DNA of 64,000 nt from Micrasema longulum (lineage: Eukaryota > Arthropoda > Insecta > Trichoptera > Brachycentridae): the NCBI GenBank assembly GCA_022494885.1, contig JAGVSM010000185.1, positions 1-64,000 of the forward strand, read 5' to 3'. Below, one piece after another: positions 33,301 through 48,300 of this stretch (within the stretch, counting starts at the first letter, position 1; each line of letters opens with the position of its first letter). Position numbers and translations under genes: made by a program. A model generated the notes under the pieces. It saw nothing but the letters and a program-made list of their open reading frames with translations, was not told where the DNA came from and did not search any database.

Positions 33301-36300
33301 TTTAAAGAAATTTTTTTTTAAATATTTAAAAATCTCATTCACGTAAAATGTGTACACGAGTATATGAATAAAAATCTCATTCACGTAAAATGTGTACACG
33401 AGTATATGAATAAAAATTGGACTAATTATAAATATTACCCCTATGTCGTTCCCAAATAATCATAAGTTTGCTAATCATAAAAGCCTGTTTAAAAACATCC
33501 CAAAGATTTTCTATAATAACTAGAAACTACTGGGAGTTTTACTTAATTCTGACCTGTCTCTAGACGCTCAAATTAGTAGAACGATAAGTTCATGCTTCTA
33601 CCAGCTGAGACAAATTAAATGCATACGCAAAAATTTGCCGGTTGATGCCGCCCGTCAATTAATAAATGCGTTTGTAGTGTCTAGAGTCGATGATTGTAAT
33701 GGTATCTATGCAGGTCTACCAATGAACAAAATAACTCGCCTACAATCTGTATTGAATGCTGCAGCGAGACTTATTTTCAGAATCTCTAAGTTCAGTCATA
33801 TCACTACACTACTTCGGGAATTACACTGGCTACGTTTTCCACGGAGGGTCGAATACAAACTCTGTTGGCTTATGTATAAATCACTGCGCAACTCTGCTCC
33901 GGAATATCTAAGGGAACTATGCATTCCAGATGAACTAGCTAACAGGCGTCTCACGCTTAGATCAGCTACGTCTACGGCGAGAGGAAAAGTTATTATACCT
34001 CTACGCAAACAGCGCACTAAATTTGGTGAACGCGCATTTGCGGTCGCAGGCCCTATGGCATGGAATGCTCTCCCAGCAGAGGTGCGAGGCTGTGAAAGTG
34101 AAGTGATGTTTCGGAAAAAACTTAAAACCCACTTGTTCTCTAAATCATTTGAATAAATCCGTAGCATGTGACAACAAAATAAATTGTTTTAATTAAATTA
34201 CAAATTTAAAAGCTTCAATTAAATTTATTTAACTATATAATCACTATGTAAAGCGCCCTTGAGGTATTATATTACGAAAATGGCGATATATAAGTTATCC
34301 ATAATAATAATAATAAGAAAGATGTTACAAGTATAAATTAAAGCGGGTAAAATGTTATTGTTACCTTAGTTGACTGAATCCAGCCCCTGCAGACCACCTT
34401 GTGGATGGACTCCCTAACATAGTCCTCTAGATCCTGGCAGGGCTTGCACAGGATGAACTCCTGGGAGAGGATCTCGCACAGCTCTAGGGAGAGGTCCATC
34501 AACTCTTGCCAACTGACTTGGCAGTTCTCGGATGGACGGTCAGCTATCAGCACTTGTAAAGATGTCACTGTAAACAAAAATAATCATAATGAAATACGGA
34601 TGTAATTTAATATACATTAAGAAAGATTATATTCGGAATATAAGATTACGAAAATACAATACAGACCCAGTAACTTCGAGGCATGAAGACGATATTGGAA
34701 TGTGGCAAATATACAAGGATTCAACATATCGAGTCATGATTGCCAAAACATCGTACCCAATAGCAGTAATATTTTACGGGAGAATATTTTTTCTTCTTAA
34801 TTATTAAGAAATATACAGTAAAACCCCTAAATTAAGTTCTTCTAGGGGCCAACAAAAAAATTGTAAATGGTGGGAAAATGCAAATGGAGGGTAGTGAAAA
34901 AAAAATCAAGAAAGTATTTTTTTTGTTAAAAAAGTTACGGAGGGATGTTTGAACCATTTTTTCATTGAACTTTTTGAATACAATTTTCATAAATAATAAA
35001 CGTGAGTAAAACATAATAAAATTTTATTAAAATGAGGACTAAAAGACGAAAATGGCGGCAATAAATCGGCGGCCTCCGTGGTGTAGTGGTCAAGACGCTT
35101 GACTCACGCACGGCAGGTTCCGGGTTCGATTCCCGGTGAGAACACAAAAAATTAAAATGTGATTTTCTCAAGCCTGGGTGCTCTGTGATGTAATTCACCA
35201 CTGTAATTAGGCCTCCTGGCCTGTTGTGGTGCAAAAGAAAAATGTAAAAAAATGTAAAGTAGAAACATACAAAATACATTACAGAAGATATTATATACAT
35301 CGACACTCCAAACATATCTATGCACGGGAAACGTCAAAATTCTTGTTTAAACAAGCACTCTTTGCTTGGATTGGCATTTTTTAGTTAAATCATCGAGTCG
35401 GTGAGGAGACTGCTTTTTATCACGCAAGTCTTTTCAAAAAAAAAAAAAAATTCAATTTAATTTTAGGGTAGCTAAGTTTGACCGACAGTTAAGATTTGGA
35501 TATTCAAGGTAATTACAGAGCATGCATCAGATATTTGACAGTTAAAATAACAATATGCAAGGCACAATGGTAACAAATAATGTAGATTGTTTAATAACGC
35601 ATATGTATCAACTTTAGGCTGCTTGCTTGAAATTAAAATTATTAACAATTATCTGTCTGTAAACGTAGGGGGTATTATGCAAATACAAAGGGTAATGATC
35701 AAATGCTGATGTCAGTCTTACCCACAACACTCTGCATGACGTAATGAGGCAACAGGCAGTTGCCGTAGTAGGACAACTCGATGACGTTAGGGAGGATGGA
35801 GACTGGCTTCACAATTACGTTATCTTCATTATGTTCCTTCAACACTAGACCAGGTCCCAAGATTTTGATCTAAAACACACAAAATGATAGTGATGATTTT
35901 TGTAGACTGATAGTTTTCATAGCATCAGTAATACGACATTAACTCTTGTAAAGAAAATAAAATATCTAGGTGTCATCTTTGATGATAAATTAACCCTTGT
36001 TCCCCATTTGAATGAGATGGTAAATAGAGCCACGAAAACCCTAGGCTTTGTTATCAGAACAACAAGTCTGTTGATGTATTGAAAATATTATACACGACAC
36101 TAGTAAGAAGCCAGTTAGAATATGGGTCCTCAGTTTGGTCTCCTCATTATGTTACCCATATAAACAGTGTGGAGAAGGTCCAACACAAGCTTTTAAAATT
36201 TATAAATTTCAAATTAAACATTCCAATTGCAGAGCTTAACTATAAATGTTTAATGAAGCAGTTAAAACTAATACGTATTAGTGATAGAAGGGAAATTTCA

Positions 36301-39300
36301 GATTTAGTGCTGCTTTTCAAGTTATTAAATAATGTTCTTGACAGTCCCGAATTTTTCAATTGTGTGAATTTTTATGTGAGACAGCGTGGGACGAGACAAA
36401 ATACTTCTTTTGCTGTTGATTTGCATAGTTCAAACTATGCAAAATACTCACCTATTCCACGGTTCCACGGTTCCACATGTTAGCAAACAAACATGGAAAC
36501 TTAGACTTATTTCATTTATTTTTGTACCAATTAAAATCATTATTTTTTAATCACTTCTTTTCTAAATTATAAAAATGTACTAAGTGTTATACTTGTTTTA
36601 CTGCTTATGCTATGATACATCGCCTCAGTTACTTTAATACGTTTTTATTTAAACCCTTTATTTACTGTTAATTAGCTCCTTACCTATGTTATAATTTCTT
36701 ATTTAATTTTTCTTATTTTCAACTGATTTTATATCATGTATCTATATTTTTATACTGTGTTCAGGTGTTTTGTTTTAGTGTAATTGTTTTCCAATATTAT
36801 TTAATACTTTGTCAAAGGCGTAAGCCGTCGAAAAAAAAAAAAAAACAATAGTGAATAATAATAATATCAACATCACGAGGCCGACAAATATTATGATAAT
36901 GATAGTAAAATAGTAAAACTTAATTAAGGATTTTTATTGATATTTATATCAAAATCATTATACTAAATGGTGCGACCTTTGAATAGTTTATTCGTTTAAG
37001 ATATAAAAGTGATTGTGGTAATCATTGTCATTGGGCAAAATAGTGAATGTGATAGGTCATAAGGCCTGTAAATGCCTAAATTTACACATGACCCAGGATT
37101 CCTTCATCTAGGTTACAAATGTTTTTTACATGGGTTTTCTATAGTATAAATTCAAAGCATATTAGTGTCTCAGGCTACATATCGGATACTAGAAATATCG
37201 GTATGGAATGTATCCCCAATAATATTATACTGACAGCGTGATTGACGACGTCCACAGAGTCTCCGATGAAGCCCATGGAGCGGCCGTCCCTGATGAGCTC
37301 CAAGGCCAGTCCATCTAGGGAGGCAGCCAGGTCCGCCAGGGAACAGCCTCCCCGGAATCTGGTCAGCAGCAGGAAGGCCAGAGCATTGGTGGACATAATT
37401 GCCGTCGCATTGGTGCAGTCTGATAACAAACAATATTACTGAAAATAATATTTTATTTAATACTTTACCAGAATACATTATATAATTTAATTAACAATGT
37501 ATTCCTCCATGGGAAAACACGTGCCGGGGAATACATTTTACAATTTTAATTTAGTTTGACTTATTTAATTTTTATGTACACAAAGAATAGATTAAGTATA
37601 GACTTTTTATGTGCATACAAAAATATTTTTTATTTATTATATTTTTTTCTTTGCATTTCACAATAGGTATACGTAAGTTACAAATACACTATTACATAAA
37701 CACAAAAAAATCAATTTACACAAAATAAAATGGTATAATATTTAACAGCCAGAATTATTCAAATTGTTGATTTGGGATAGGCTTTCGACTTTAAAAGTGC
37801 AATATCTCACAACTAGTAAAATGCAGTTACCAACTTGTGCCAGAACCCGATGATATATTCATAGTCACTAACAAAATACTTCCATATTCCCTTTTCTAAG
37901 GTATTCTCCATCCCTATTGTAATTTGTTAACAAAATAAGTGTTAAAACTCATAACTTATGACACCAAAGTAATTATATGTTAAAACAATCCTCGCTTACA
38001 GATTCAAAAACTATTCTTACTCAAATGAAAGACATAACCCCAACAATACAACGCATACAAATAATACAATCACTTTATCCTCAACACAAAGATAACTTTA
38101 AAAAATAAAAACTATTACCACTTTCGGACAAAGGAATATTGAGTATTCTTCAATTAAAATATATAAGCTACGTCCACTATCTGTTAAAACAATTTGAAAT
38201 GAGAAAATGTTCAAAAAGGCTATGAAAAAATGGATAGTGGAGCTGAGTAGAAGTAAAATGGATTGTCTCATTCGCCCAAACCAATATTGAATCAACTGCT
38301 CCCCAAATGTAAAGTTTATGCTATGCTTCTGTTCTTTTATTGTGCGTTTTATAATATAAATAATATATGTGTACATAACAAACATGGAAACTTAGATTTC
38401 TTTAATTTATCTTTATGCCAATTAAAATCATTACTTTTTAATCATTTCTTTTCTAAATTGTACTGTGTTATACTTGTTTTACTGTTTATGCTATGATACA
38501 TCGCCTCTGTTACTTCAATACTTTTTTATTTAAACCATTTAGTTATTTTTAATTTGCTGCTTACCTATTGTTTCAGTATTATTTTATACTTTGTTAAAGG
38601 CGTAAGCCGTCGAAATAAATAAATTAATTAACTATAAACTTAAAACTGTCTGAACATTTTGTTAATTATCTCTGTATATTAAGTCTTCCTTGTTTATTCT
38701 CACGTGTAAAATTATTATTAAAAGATAACCCCAAGTAAATGATAACGCGGTAAACATGGCTTCCGGAAACCAGAAATCTATCGGAACACATAATTGGCTA
38801 TTCTAAACAGCTGTTGACACGAACCTGAGATGTTTTAAGTAATTCATTTTTATCAAAACTTATTTTTATTAATTTTTTCATACATTATATAACTGACCTA
38901 ATTTTTACCGCTCGCAAGAAAACATTTTTTATATCCTAGATCTCTAGAAATATCTATAGAAATTGCGATAGTGAAAAAATAAAAGATTTTTTTTTTAGGT
39001 GAACCAGTGATATTATTGTATATTATATTATATTATATAGACTCACCGTAGACAACATGTCTAGCTATGGCTTCCACCAGTCCCTTTTGGTCCTCCTGGA
39101 CACAGTCAGTCCCGTACAGGCTGGCGCAGCTGGAGTTGGCAGTGAGGGTCCTCTCCCGACCGAACATGGCGATGGAGATCTCCTGCTGCTGCACGATCTC
39201 CGGGTACAGTGACATCTGGCTCGGCTTGCGGAATGATTGGACCAGTTCCTGAGGGACGCAAAGCATTTTTAGTATCTGCGGGGTGCGGCATTGCTGCCTC

Positions 39301-42300
39301 GCTCGTTTTGCGGGTGGATAAATTAAAAGGTATCATGGTAAAACAAATTTAGTATTATTTCTGAAAACTACGATAAAAGAAATTTTGTCTTATGTTTCAT
39401 CAATGTAAAAATCAATTTCAAATTTTAAAAAAAAATTGTTAATTAAAAAAGATATTATAAGTGTAATTATAAGTTAGTTAAATTCCTGACGATGAGGTAG
39501 TAACCTCGAAACCGGTCGAAGTGTAATTAAAAAAAATGAAGTGGTTTATACAAATTTATAAACAAATAAGTGTAAAATGTCATACTACAAAGTGAAAAAT
39601 GTTTTTGATAACAATAATATAAAAATATATATATTTATATAAATGCAAATAATTATTTTCAAACTATAGTTGTTTTTCAGTCAGCAGATAGAGGTCCTAC
39701 ATAATATTATGAACTTATTAATAAAAATACTTATATAATATACCTATATGATAAGGGAAGTGGAATTAGGTAATGAGTTTGGAAGAAGACAGGAAGAGGA
39801 TTCGGGAAAGAAAAGAAATGAAGGAAGGGTGTTGAGGTTCTAAGGATATATTATAATAATGTTTTAGGCGTTTCTTAGAAGTGGCCATTGTTCTGTTAGT
39901 GTTTCTCACCCGCATTGAGAAGGGCTGGTTGAAGTCTATCCTGATACTGCCGTAGTGGGAGTTAAAGACGTTCCAGATGGCCTTTATGGCCGCCCCGAAG
40001 GACTCCATCTGCTTCGGCACGCCGAGCTGTTCCCTCACGAAGTTCCCGTCCACGAGTTTCTCGTAGTTCATGGACACGGGCACCAGTATGGCGTCCTCGA
40101 TCGTCCCGTCCAGGTAGGCATCCACTATCACAGACAGGATGCCGCCTGCGATGAGACAAAAAAACACATAAGGAAATACGAAAGGAAACATTGAAGCGAA
40201 ACGTCCTGCCGGTAAAACAACTTTGCGACTTCAAATGAATTGTACATCAGGATTTAAAAAAGAGTTTGTAAATTGCATTATTCGGAGATTTTTCAGAAAT
40301 CTCTAAGAGATTATAAATTATATGGAAAAACTTAAAATAAAAAAATACAAAATTAAAACATACTTCCTCAGTACTTTATAGCAGCTATAGAATTCATAAT
40401 ATGGACTTAACAAGTTCTCCCTGTTTCTCAACAGATGGTGTTATTTTATTTTATTGGGGAATTGTACAACTTAATAATACTACAGTCACTTCATCGTGAA
40501 GCTCCACCATTAGGCTTGAAATCTCAACTTTTTTTAAAACCTGATCAATGGGGGGGGAGTCACAGATTTCTTTTTTAATTATTTTAGATTTTTGTGTTTT
40601 GGTAAAGTGAAAAAAACAATTAGTCAATAAATAACCGATATTTGCTCAGTTATTCATATAAAAAAGATATAAAAATCACATGAAAATAAAAGAAACATGA
40701 AAACCCATTAAACTATGAGACTGGCCTTAGCAGGTTCACGGGTTTATTATTTTTTCCATAGGCATGGGTTGTTCCTGGTTGTGTCACTATAAACTGTGTC
40801 TCCGTAATCAACTAATGTATGTATAATATTTTTAATTAATAAATAAAACATTTTTGACATAGGTAGATGTAAAATTGTTACATAATTTTAGAAATCCAAA
40901 AATTATATAAAAATAAATATCTTTCCGTGTCGTCGTTATTCTACTTTAGAAATACCTAGGCCGAAATATCACTATTTAAAAAAACAAATATACACAAAAA
41001 GCATAAAACTTTGCGGTGTCTTCTGTAACAAACAGCGGTCGGCATAGACATTGGTACTCGCATGGGTCACTCAATCATATTAAATGTGGTCTTCAGCAAC
41101 TTTTAACATCTTTAAATTATTATAAATCAAATTTCTCTTTTGAAATTTTGTATTACTACTAAAATCGCTTTAATGAAATTTTATCGACTTCCCTTGGTTT
41201 AAAATCTTCTCCTTATATTGCTTTTTCAAATTTTAAAGATTAATTGCTATACTTGTTATTCCTTTATTTTTTATTTTTTCTCTGCTGCCATTGGCATGTT
41301 TTTATACTTTTAAACTACTTTTAATTACTTATATTATATATGTTAATAAAATCAATATATTGCTGCTCTTACTATAATGTGTCATTAATTTTGAAGATGT
41401 TTTTAAATTGACCTAAATTTAAATTTACTGTCTTATATTTCACTTAAAGATTCTTAAAATAAATATGTGTTTATGTTTTTCCTTTTTTAAAAAAAATGTT
41501 ATTACTATTTTATTTTATTTTTACATCTGAGCATGTTTTTCATTCTTTATTTCCATTCTTAATTTTAATTACTCTTACAAATTTTCTTCATTTTTAATAT
41601 TATTTCCATTTGTAAATACTCACTACAAACTACAAACCTTAAAATATATTTTTTTCACTTAAATTTTAATTTTAAAACAACTTTCATTTATGTTTTCTTT
41701 TTCCTTCTCTTTTTTATACTTTCATAATTAACCTTACATATAATTGCTTTTTAATATGGAAACTTCACTGGTCCATTAGAATTAAGTCTAATTGTGTAAA
41801 ATATTAAACTTTGTAACTGTACTGTATGTTTCCTGAATAAAAGAAAAAAAAAAAAAAAAAAATTAAAAAATAATAAGTACAGTCGAAACTGTTTGTCTGG
41901 TGTTCTGCATTATTACATGCAGTAAAACCTCGTCTTTACGTTCCTCAATTCGTCCTCGTCAATAAGTTTTCCCACTTTTTATGCCGAAATGCATAGGTCC
42001 CATTTTTTTCCATACGTTCTCATTCAAATATTCCGCCCAATTAACGTTTTTTACATTTTTCACTACCCCGGTTTTACGTTGAAAATTTTTCAAAACTCAT
42101 TCGATCTGTCAAAATACGCCAAACCGCGCGCCGCCGCGTTTGCCCAAAATGGTGAATAAAATCAAGGTGTGTAAATTGTTGTCTCAAACTAAATTCAAAG
42201 TAGGTTCAGTGTATTTGACCATTTTGTTTAAGCGTCTAAATTTTTTCATTTGACTAAATTGTGACATGCGGTTGACGCATGTTTAGAAATAATAAAGTCT

Positions 42301-45300
42301 TTACATCAATAAATTACGAAACAGAAATTTAAAAAATTTGGCAATAGAAATATTATTTGAAGTTATAAACATAATGTGAAAAGAAGATATTTGAACAGTT
42401 ATCATAAAAGTGTGAAACATTTTTTCCGCGATGTAAATGACAGTTGAAATTATGTGGTACCATACTAATAAAAGGGATACCATATAAACAACATTTCCCA
42501 GTATTTAGGTAAAAAAAATTTGTATGTATTTTATGCAAATTCAAATTTTTGTTTTCGTGTTTTTAAGGTTAAGTACCTACGTAAAATTATTTAAACATGT
42601 TTTTTTTTATTCAATAAAATAACACATTGTGGTATTGGTTGAAAAAATACAAAATATTTTTAATGAAATCATGGGTAAATTTGAATAATCAGCAATTATG
42701 ACCGTTTTTACAATTTTTCTGTAGTTTTTCATTTCCTCACTTTAGCGTTTTCCTCAGTTCAACACTTTTTTCGCTGCTCCCTTGAAAAACGTAAAACAAG
42801 GGTTTTACTGTATTTCATTAAAATTTGCTGTTTTGCTATCCAAAATTACAACAAACTGAGATATTACTTTTTGTATCACAGATCTTGTAACCGTGATCTT
42901 GGGTGCAATTTCCTACCTTGTTAAAAAAGAATATTTTTGTCAAAATGGGCTAATAGATTGTTTCATCTAACTTGTAAACAGTACGGATTTTTGTTTAAAT
43001 AAAAATTTGGATTTATTTGGACTATTATTCTTATTCCTTAAGGTGGGGGTCAGTGCTATGCAAGCTCTTGACGTCACTGCGACCTATGAAGATCTATTGT
43101 GACAAGTCCCCGTGAATACTTCTCATCCTTCGTGCCCAGGTCTTTAAAGAGCCTGGCTATCGTGTGGAAGGCGAGAGTTCTCGTTGTGCAAGCCCACTAG
43201 GCTTCTTTATTACCTTTGGGTAGCTGCGGTTTCCCGGTCCTACTCCTGCCTCCTTCGATGAAGAATTCGATGTTGTGACGGGCACGCAGGCAGTGCATCA
43301 TGTACGTGTGCAGGGTGGCGCGGTATACCAGGTCTTTCTCCGACCCGGTGGTGTCCAGCCGACGCTTTATATAGAAAGCCCCCAACCCACGAAGGAGCCA
43401 GCTGAAAGGGAAATTTTCAATTAAAAACTGCGTAACTTAAATTTTCAAGAAAAAATGTGGCCGAGCCGATGTAATCTATTCAGATGTTATTTTAGCAAGG
43501 ACTCTTGGTGTTATTAAATTGCTCATCTGGTATCATCGGTTTCCGACGCCACTGGACAAGAAGCTCACAACTCCAGCTATCTCACGCTCTGCTGCTTGTG
43601 TTTGAAAAGTTGCCATCCATCGCCTTTCATATCATTTAAAACATTTGTGATTTTCTCGCCACTCACAATACCTTCATAATACGAGTTTACTGTTAATAAT
43701 CAGACCGCTTGGAGACTGATCGCGCCACTTGTCCGTTAGCAGATGCACGCTCGAAGCTGCTGGTTCGCGGGATGCGTTATCCTTTATTTACTTGCCAACT
43801 GAACCCTAAATACAATGAATGCAATTCCTACCTTGCACTGGGGTGGTACCTTATTGTTTGTAACTTGTCTCGCGGCAGTCAGGATCAGATCAGAACGTGG
43901 GGTCATAAAGGAGGGGCACTTGAGCTGGTTTCTTGATTATAATTTTTTCACGATACAGTGGATAAAGTAACTGGTTCGCGATCGCGGTGAGAAGAAGAAA
44001 AGTTATCTTAGCACATGAATCCTGACAGTTTGATTATATTAACAATTGTTCTTTTGTTAAATGCATTTGTGTAACTTTGAATATTGGACATGTTGGGCCG
44101 GAGACAAAAATGTGGTACCTACCCACAGTAAGAAACGCAACATTCCTATCAGGGCCCAGTGTGCACCAAATAAATACAACAAAGTAAATGTGGCGAAACC
44201 AGAGACCATATCACTGATGATGAGACATTGTAACTGAAGGATAATTAATGTTTATTGCATATTGGTCTCTTGTCGGAATATTTATCTAGACAAATTGTCG
44301 GCCATTTTATCTATTGCTAATATTGTCAGATTTGGGAAATAAAAATGGTAGGTGACACGCCAACCACTTCGCAACGAGGCAGACTTCTCCACTCTATTTC
44401 CTATTTACAGATTTTTACCTGGGAGCAGCCATCGAGTCGAAAACACGCATCCAGGGTTACAGAACTGTATTCTTCACCCGCCTGGACACATAATTATTTT
44501 ACAGACCGCTATCAATATTTTCCCGCTAAATGGGAGAATATTTGTATGTCTCGTCAGAATGATTGCTGTTGATAAACTAAGCAAAATGAATATAAATTAG
44601 CATTTACCCGAAGAGCGGTATTTTGAGGTTGTCTCCGGCGGCCACGATGGGACTGCGCACGTCGTAGTTAAGCAGGATGAAGGACACGAGGATGTAGTCC
44701 AGGTGGCTGCGGTGCAGGGGGACAAACACGAGCGGCAGGCCCGAGTCTCCGGCCTTGCGCAGGACGCTGATCTGCTCGGGGGACGCCACCACCTTGCTCA
44801 CGAAGTACGGCAGGACTTTGTACAGCGTATACGACGTCAATCTGAACGGGGAAAGAGGAATTATCATCAAGTTATAGTTGTGTGAACACTCTACTGTATA
44901 AATAATGTGTATACTTGTAATGCTGTATTAAATAGACTTCATGAACTCGGCAATAGTTATTCCAAAACATTTAAGTTTGTAAGTGAAAATTCTTGATGGA
45001 AGTTCATTGTAATTTAATATATAAATAAAACACGAGTGATACTTTAATCCACAAATTTGGAATATCCAGTGACCGGTTTCATCGCTTTCGCGACATCTTC
45101 GAGACTGGTATCTTTATTAAAAAGTTAAATGTATTTATACAGAACAGAGGTAAGGATACATAATTCAAAGTTATATGTAAGTAAATTAAATAAAGTTATT
45201 TTTATCTTAAGGATCATTATCAACAAATTTTCTATGGGTTAACTAATGAATTGATATAATGCTATTTTAATGAGTTTAAGTATTTTATTATTTTTTTTGG

Positions 45301-48300
45301 TGTCTCATCCTTCGTGAGTGTGGTTTTGTAAATAATGATTTCTGAAAAACAAAGGGTAAAAAGTCATTAGTAAAATTATATTACAATGGGCAAAGTAATG
45401 GAGAATGCACATGTGCATTCTCCATTACTTTACTTTATTTAATTTACTTACATATAACTTTGAATTATGTAACCTTACCTCTGTTCTGTATAAATACATT
45501 TAACTTTTTAATAAAGATACCAGTCTCGAAGATGTCGCGAAAGCGATGAAACCGGTCACTGGATATTCCAAATTTGTGGATTAAAGTATCACTCGTGTTT
45601 TATTTATATAATAAATAGTTATTCCCACGTATCTGATATATTTAGTGTAGGGTATTGTTCCTGTAGAACAGAGGTTCCCAAACTTTTTTGTGTCGTAGAC
45701 CCCTTGCCATGTTTTTCGGTTTTTGGTAGACCCACTTACCTGATATTGATTTTTTATAAATTTCTAACTGTAGCGAAGTTTAGTGTCAAAAACTTAAAGT
45801 TAAAACATATGTTAAGTTTTATACATTTCTTAATTGAATTTAAATTAAAACTACTCAAAATAAAATTTTGTATCTGTTATATAAAATAAACGTAACATAA
45901 AATAAACTAAGCAGTAAGTAAATGTTTTTAGTGGGAAGGATGCCTGATGCTTAAATAATAAATTATCAACATTTGGCGTCAATTTTGTCAGTTTTAATCT
46001 TAAATCTCCTCGGCCAATGATGTCCAGTCTGCTTCTTTTTTTCGTTAGGAGATTGGTAACAGCGCTGAACCCCCTTTCCACTAGGTATGACGATGGAAAG
46101 GAAATTAAAAATTTGCTCGCTATAGTCCATAATACAGGATAAGTAGCAGGTATGTTTTTTTGCAGCCAGAAGTACAGATGTTGAGATCCACTATCGTGGA
46201 CCCCCATTTTCATTTCATGGACCCCCAAAATTTTTTTTCGTTGACGTAGACCCCTTGCAGGTTGTTATAGACCCCTGGAAGTCGATATAGACCACTTTGG
46301 GAATCACTGCTGTAGAACAAACCTTTTGAACTTTTTCAAAGATGGTGAATGGTAATTATATTTATTTGTTCATGCATTTCATAATATATACAGTTTTTTG
46401 TTCACTTTGCCCAGCTGTATGAAACAGTACTTATGATTTTCTTGTTGTATTACTGAAGAATGTTTTATTATTTAAACTTTCTATGTTTTATAAAAAAAAT
46501 ATTAAGCCAAATATGTTAGTATTATAAATGTTTGTAAAAGGCAGATTTGCCGTTTAAGTTAATAAAATAAAATAAAATAAATATCCAGATTCCCTTAACT
46601 CTTCGATCTGTTGATTTTTACGAAGTAAAAAGTATTCCCTTCTCAAATGTATATCTTAGGAAGGAAATCCAGCCTGTCTTTAAACATTTGGACATACACG
46701 AAACATTATTTATAGTTATTTTTTTTTTATTATTCATATAAAGACACATATTACAAAAAATAAAATGATAATGTATTCCTAACTCTATGAGGCCAAGAGC
46801 CTTGTGATGAATTAGGATACTAAAGGAGGAGGCAGGAGGCTAAACTAACAGTTTTCAATTGAGTTCTGGTGCCAACTCTAATGTATGGGAGCGAAGTATG
46901 GAACTGGAAAAATAATGATGAAAGCCGGTTAAATGCTGTCAAAATGCGATCCCTAAGGCGAATGTGTGGTAAAAGGATGTATGATATGCGCATAAATGTC
47001 GAGATCCGTGCACTGTGTAAGGCTGAGACATGCATTATCGACAGAATCAAGAAAGGGGTGCTGCGTTGATTTGGACATGTAGAGCGAATGAACAGCAAAA
47101 GAACGGCTAAAAGGATCTACGATGCGAATGGTGATGGATGCAGAAAACGAGGAAGACCGAGAAAGAAATGGCACAATCAAGTCCATCAAATACTTGAAGA
47201 TGGACATGTCAAGAGTAGGAATAATCGGCGTGCATGCATGAGAAGATGTATGAATAAAGAGGAAGCAGGCTCTGTATGCTAAGATAGAGTGATATGGCGT
47301 TCTATCCTCTCTGCCTACTCTTACGGGGAAATGGCGTGATGGTTTGTTTTGCTTGTTTGTTAAATTTCAATGAATATCTGGGCAACACGCTCAATAGTAC
47401 TACATATAAATCTATGCAATGTCTCGCAGCAATCTCCTGCAATGGTCTCTTCCCTTAGACAAAATCCAAACTTGTACACTTCTCCTGAAAATAGCTTCCA
47501 TTACGAAGAATTTAATATGTTCATACAGGACATTGAACACTCTATTGTTGAGCATGTGTAGCTTCGAAATCGGTCAGTAATTAAATAAATAATAAATCTA
47601 GTCCTGAAGATGTCTCCATAGGCGAAAGCGCTCATCGGTCAAATTAAATAAAAGTGAAACCAATCCAAGAAGTTTTATTGATAATTTTATATAAATCATT
47701 ATCTATGGAGTTTTATCAAGAAATATCTACAAAAAACATTAATAAAAATAAAGTGTTTTTATGTTAATTTTAATTAAAGCAAAATTGTATTTTTATGAAC
47801 TGACCTGAGCAGGAAATCGGAGATGGTGGAGCGCATGTCCTTGAGTATAATTCTGGCTCTGTTTTCCAAGGATTTATATATTGAAGCACAATCTCTCGGA
47901 GGACTTTGACTGCCATCGGTCTTCTGTTTCTCCAGAGCATCGTCAGTCATTTGTTGGAGTTGTTGTCTGAAGCGTTCATCACTCAGCACCTTAAAAAATA
48001 CAGCCTTAATATAAAAAATACTCAAGAAGTTTCAATTTAAAAACATTTTTTACTTTGTTCAGGCGCTGAATTAAAAAAATATTTTACAATATGTGATAAA
48101 TACAATATGATAAAAAATTCTTAACAATATGTGATTCTAAAAATTAAGGGGAAAAAATACATCCATCATTATTACAGGGATGCTGGATTACAACACCAAG
48201 TGGTCATTTGAACCAGCCAATGACAGATCATAAGCCCTGTAAATGCCTAGACTTCCATATTCCCTACTCAAAAATGTTTTTCCTCTCGTTTGCAACAAAC

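Larger units (their letters stand above)
45018..45612. mobile_element. Inverted pair of Penelope-type terminal repeats
   Basis: Arms of about 180 bp, 45018-45196 and 45431-45612, are almost perfect inverted copies (ACACGAGTGATACTTTAATC and its complement; GAACAGAGGTAAGG / CCTTACCTCTGTTC). Each arm carries a hammerhead-like motif pointing outward. The centre holds a 40-bp perfect palindrome that abuts the right arm. Confidence 0.75.

Noticed and set aside
35071..35145. tRNA gene on the plus strand
   Set aside because: Boxes A and B are good, but the same head with the same following body occurs at 21.65 and 23.4 kb, so it is a SINE head.
39955..40194. Plus-strand ORF over the motif IV exon
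   Set aside because: Antisense shadow of the GPAT1 exon.
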